Source of the DNA: Lachnospiraceae bacterium
GTDB taxonomy: Bacteria > Bacillota > Clostridia > Lachnospirales > Lachnospiraceae
DNA: 64,000 bases
NCBI GenBank assembly: GCA_016282745.1
Contig: JAEELL010000134.1
Coordinates: forward strand, 35,582 to 99,581
Direction: 5' to 3'
Shown: one piece after another, positions 61,276-64,000 of the stretch
Layout: the number at the start of each line of letters is the position of its first letter
Numbering within the stretch: position 1 is the stretch's first letter
Made by a program: the position numbers and the translations under genes
The notes under the pieces: generated by a model
Seen by the model: only the letters and a program-made list of their open reading frames with translations
Database searches by the model: none
What the model was told of the DNA's origin: nothing

Positions 61276-62440
61276 GTGGATGAGAATGTAAAAAGCTTTA
61301 TGATGATGAGCGGAGTAACAGGTTCATTTCTGGAGGGATATGTAATAGGAGAAACTTCCAATTGTAAAGGAGTATCAACAGTATCTGTTATTACAGAGAC
61401 AAAAAGAAGAGGAATAGATGTAGTAGCGCTTTCAAAAGAAAATATAGAAAAGTTAAGTAGCCTCAAAATAGAAAAATCTATCAAAGGAGAAATTGAAAAA
61501 GCGCTGGACAATGGTAAAATAGTAATAGTTCCTGGAAAGAACATGTATTACTACGATTGGTATGGAACTGGTTATGTAATACTTAATCCTCAAACAGGCG
61601 AAGCGGCATATATGATAAGTGGAGGTCCAAAACCGAATGATCCAATAATAGAAGAGCCGATAGAAGAAATAATAGATGATGTAGTAGAGCCGGAAGTTCC
61701 AAAAGGCGGAAACATAGGAATAGACCTTTTCTGGGAAGAAGTTGCAGGAAAGTACGGAACCGAATTTGCAAAAGAGATAGAGACATTTGGAAAAAATGGT
61801 CGAACATTAATAGAAACCTATGAAGAAGCCGGAAGAATAGATGAAATCATAGAAATAATCAATAACCTTCCAGAGAGTGACAGGGCGGAGGCGGTCCAGT
61901 TAATTATAGATTATCTGGATGATGCGGTTGAGTTGCTGAAGGATGGGAAGAGTGTTGAGAGTGTAAAGAAAATAATTAATACTTATAAAAGTATAGTATA
62001 TCCAAGTCTAGCCCCAAATGAATCGGCAATACCAAGAGGCAAAAGAACGATAATTAATTACGACGACCCAGATCCTGATAATATAAGAGCATTGATAAGA
62101 GAAAACGAAGCAGCAGATGTTTTAGCAAAATATGGATATGTTGTTGAGCAAAATCCTACAATGCCAGGAAGTAAAAATCCGGATTATCTTATAGAAGGTA
62201 AAATATTTGATTGTTATTCTCCTAGGGAGGGAACAAGTGTTAGAAATATAGGAAGTACTATTGCAAAAAAAAATAGATTCAGGCCAGACAAATAGAATAA
62301 TATTAAATTTATATGACTGGCTTGGCGGAGGTGGTAGCTTAAGTGATTTGATAATACAGCTAAATGATTGGCCAGTTAAAGGGCTGATAGAAGTGAAGGT
62401 AATTAACGCAAATTATGAAGTGATAAATATATACCCTTAA
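61276..62440 (+). pseudogene. Decayed polymorphic toxin: pretoxin region and CdiA-CT tRNase-like tip, frameshifted
   Basis: The open frame (GTG 61276 to TAG 62295, 339 codons) holds the YDWYGTGYVILNPQTGEAAYMISGG motif common before toxin tips (about residues 93-117), an acidic linker, a helical pretoxin part, and a tip that begins NENEAADVLAKYGYVVEQNP-like (about 280-300), followed by GSKNPDYLIEGKIFDCYSP, as in the CdiA_C tRNA nuclease family. At the A9 run 62265-62273 the frame breaks: the remainder of the domain (GQTNRIILNLYDWLG ... LIEVKVINANYEV) is in the +1 frame and ends at 62440. A second break lies at the A7 run 61268-61274; upstream of it 61178-61267 is open in another frame and without a start. 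The large N-terminal surface region is absent. So this is a toxin remnant, unless slippage at A9 restores the frame. Confidence 0.72.
61721..61950 (+). repeat. Pretoxin segment, copy A of a direct repeat
   Basis: 230 bases starting TAGACCTTTTCTGGGAAGAA that recur at 62914-63135 with about 90 percent identity by eye and an 8-base deletion in the second copy. This is the shared region through which toxin tips are exchanged. Confidence 0.85.
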
Positions 62441-62457
62441 AAGCGGGAGGAGATAAT

Positions 62458-62916
62458 ATGGCCATAGAATATTCATTACTAATGGAAGAAAGTAGTTTGT
62501 CTAATGAAGGTTTGATAAAAAAAATAAAAGAATTAGGATATAGTTGTGACGTGATGGAACAATTAAATAATGGTGTTTGTATTAATTTGAGCGAGCAGAT
62601 AGGCTTTTCGGTGTATTTGATAGAGGCTCAAGAAGATTCTTATAATTCTTGGCAATCAATTTACTTGAAATGCAATTTTGTATTTCGCAAAATAATAATT
62701 ATTCGTTTTGATAAAGGGTATCATGAAACGAATAAAAGGTATGAGTCGATGATAAAAATGCTATTATATGTGGTGAAGAATTTGGAAAAGGATGCAGTAC
62801 TAGTAAAAAATGGAGATACAGAAGAATGTATATTTAGAGGAGGTAAAATAATAGTTAACGAGAAATCTGTATTTTGCAATCTATGCAATAGATACTACAG
62901 TGAAAATGATGATTAG
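62458..62916 (+). CDS. Probable immunity protein (SitI3-like)
   Basis: 152 residues, cytoplasmic. It starts 18 bases after the toxin's shifted-frame stop with GGGAGGAG at the right distance from the ATG. The beginning MAIEYSLLMEESSLSNEGLI, the alpha+beta pattern and the CNFVFRKIIIIRFDKGY segment resemble SitI3-type immunity proteins, which is a judgement by pattern only. Its position directly behind a CdiA-CT-like tip makes it the expected cognate immunity gene. The C-terminus ends in an odd CNLCNRYYSENDD, and the TAG stop is itself part of copy B of the pretoxin repeat, so the end may have been altered by the recombination. Confidence 0.6.
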   Translation: MAIEYSLLMEESSLSNEGLIKKIKELGYSCDVMEQLNNGVCINLSEQIGFSVYLIEAQEDSYNSWQSIYLKCNFVFRKIIIIRFDKGYHETNKRYESMIKMLLYVVKNLEKDAVLVKNGDTEECIFRGGKIIVNEKSVFCNLCNRYYSENDD

Positions 62917-63216
62917 ACCTTTTCTGGGAAGAAGTTGCAGGAAAGTACGGAACCGAAAGAGATAAAGGCATTTGGAAAAGATGGTCGAACATTAATAGAA
63001 ACCTATTAAGAAGCCGAAAGAATAGATGAAATCATAGAAATAATCAATAACCTTCCAGTGAGTGACAGAGCAGAGGCGGTCCAGTTAATGATAGATTATC
63101 TGGATGATGCGGTTGAGTTGCTGAAGGATGGGAAGCCTGTTATTGAATTACCTTTTGAAACTTGTCCACATTGTAGATATATATTAGATGGATTAAAAAT
63201 AATTTCTAATAAATAA
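62914..63216 (+). pseudogene. Displaced toxin cassette: pretoxin copy B plus an orphan tip
   Basis: 62914-63135 repeats 61721-61950 with an 8-base deletion and an in-frame TAA, so it cannot be translated as a whole. After the repeat ends, the sequence switches to a new end: KPVIELPFETCPHCRYILDGL to TAA at 63216, with a CxxC pair typical of zinc-bound or deaminase-like tips. There is no start codon with a ribosome site. This is the classic displaced or orphan toxin cassette, downstream of an immunity gene, from which a tip can be recombined into the expressed copy. Confidence 0.7.
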
Positions 63217-63407
63217 AACACAATAGCAAGAAGGAATATCGTACAGAGTGTAAGAAAATGTAAAGGTACTCTATTTGCTTTACTCTAAAAATATTGTTTT
63301 AGGGTAAAAAATGCAGATGAATGCACATTAATTAAATCATAAAACAGAAAGATAAATAATCACAAATATATGTAAAAAAGTTTTTGCTAATAAGGAGAGA
63401 GTGAAGA
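63217..63407. other. Non-coding gap before the YwqK-type gene
   Basis: AT-rich DNA of about 190 bases with no gene; a possible hairpin around CTCTAAAAATATTGTTTTAGGG (positions 63281-63304) has a weak stem. A ribosome site AAGGAGAG precedes the next ATG. Confidence 0.5.
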
Positions 63408-63950
63408 ATGCGTTTATACGAATTAATAAGAAAAGAAGTATCTAAAGAAGATACTATAGAAAAGGAATTTGAGACTTCAATACGTGTGATTAGGGATAAT
63501 ATTGATAAAATTCTGACTATGGATGAAGTTCTAAAAGTTGGAAGAGAGTTTGATGATGAAATTTGTTGGTCAGGGGAGTATGGACAGCAGATTTGTGTAG
63601 GAGAGACGGAAGATGGTGGTTTTCCATTCGAAGGAATATTGTATGAATATAAAAACGGGAAGATTTTTTTCTATGGAGATTTTAAAGATGGTTATAGAGA
63701 TGGAGACTATATTGAATTTTATGATTCAGGGGCATTAAAAAGGTATGCAATTAAAGCTGGTAACGCGATAGATGGTGCATACATAGAATGGTATGAAAAC
63801 GGAAAAATAAAAAAAGAAGGTTTTAGTAGATATGGTGTCAGATTGATTATTCGTGAATTTGATGAACTAGGAAATCTAATAAATGAAAAGAAAGTAACAG
63901 ATGAGGAGAGAAAAAGATATTACGAGTGGAAGAAAATATATGGGGACTAA
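63408..63950 (+). CDS. YwqK-type MORN_2 repeat protein, probable antitoxin/immunity
   Basis: 180 residues. The N-terminal half (1-65) is helical and charged; residues 70-150 contain three to four MORN_2-type repeats (FEGILYEYKNGKIFFYGDFKDGYRDGDYIEFYDSGALKR across 70-108, GAYIEWYENGKIKKEGF), the layout of proteins named YwqK family antitoxins. Such genes are frequent in toxin/immunity islands of Firmicutes, which fits the location. The toxin it would neutralise is not visible, perhaps beyond the window edge. AAGGAGAG lies nine bases before the ATG. Confidence 0.68.
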   Translation: MRLYELIRKEVSKEDTIEKEFETSIRVIRDNIDKILTMDEVLKVGREFDDEICWSGEYGQQICVGETEDGGFPFEGILYEYKNGKIFFYGDFKDGYRDGDYIEFYDSGALKRYAIKAGNAIDGAYIEWYENGKIKKEGFSRYGVRLIIREFDELGNLINEKKVTDEERKRYYEWKKIYGD

Positions 63951-64000
63951 TAGGATTGAGGAATATAACAAAATTCAAAAGGACTTATTCGAAAGAATGA

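Noticed and set aside
61276..62295. An intact 339-residue protein
   Set aside because: The tip's conserved end lies in another frame after the A9 run and the N-terminal part is cut by a second frame break, so a remnant is the better reading.
63951..64000. Start of another gene at the right edge
   Set aside because: A frame with IEEYNKIQKDLFERM is open but has no ATG, GTG or TTG start in frame inside the window; too short to support.

Overview
The window looks like the chromosome of an AT-rich, anaerobic, butyrate-forming Lachnospiraceae (Clostridia). The evidence is a complete butyrate operon in the order thl-crt-hbd-bcd-etfB-etfA plus a separate ptb-buk pair, strong GGAGG ribosome sites, Thr/Glu-rich linkers in surface proteins, and secreted multidomain glycosidases with Lys/Thr-rich or Ig-like tails. 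The gene set resembles Coprococcus or Butyrivibrio type bacteria; the species cannot be fixed from the sequence alone.

Layout. 1-9.4 kb: the end of a MntP-type Mn efflux pump, a SleB-type wall hydrolase, a DUF5688 protein, tRNA-Arg(CCG), then a run with thiN, rluF and ligA, an esterase and ilvE. 9.4-16.2 kb: metA (predicted acetyl-CoA type), a DUF975 membrane protein, and a moxR / DUF58 / transglutaminase operon. 16.2-22.8 kb: the butyrate operon, whose promoter carries a near-perfect Rex operator and whose first three gene gaps each hold a strong hairpin. 22.8-35.1 kb: a purine permease, a sulfatase-fold membrane protein, a 1440-residue secreted GH99-like plus GH43 enzyme and a large secreted subtilase. 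35.1-37.3 kb: ptb-buk on the minus strand with its own promoter. 37.3-39.3 kb: an IS200/IS605 tnpA remnant followed by two paralogous double-CxxC proteins that look like SitI6-type immunity proteins. 39.4-48.7 kb: a charged membrane protein, an Uup-type ABC-F protein, a heterodimeric ABC exporter, a SpoVB-type flippase and a cysteine desulfurase. 48.9-56.1 kb: a mosaic response-regulator/SGNH gene, a membrane-bound MerR regulator, a secreted MBG-repeat protein, an alpha/beta hydrolase, a DegV protein and a PNPOx-fold protein. 56.2-61.0 kb: a two-catalytic-domain GH18 chitinase with a structured leader, and a PHP phosphatase. 61.2-64.0 kb: a decayed polymorphic (CDI-like) toxin, its likely immunity gene, a displaced second toxin cassette and a YwqK/MORN-type protein.

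How it fits together. Acetyl-CoA is condensed, reduced and dehydrated to butyryl-CoA by the 16-22 kb operon, with electron transfer through Bcd/Etf. Ptb-Buk then converts butyryl-CoA to butyrate with ATP gain. The secreted GH99/GH43, GH18 and S8 proteins would feed this fermentation from polymers. The most unusual items are a C-terminal module shared by the GH43 enzyme, the chitinase and (in part) the mosaic gene; the mosaic gene itself, with its lost phosphoacceptor Asp; the toxin/immunity graveyard with its A9-tract frameshift and duplicated pretoxin segment; and the RNA structures inside the butyrate operon and in front of the chitinase.
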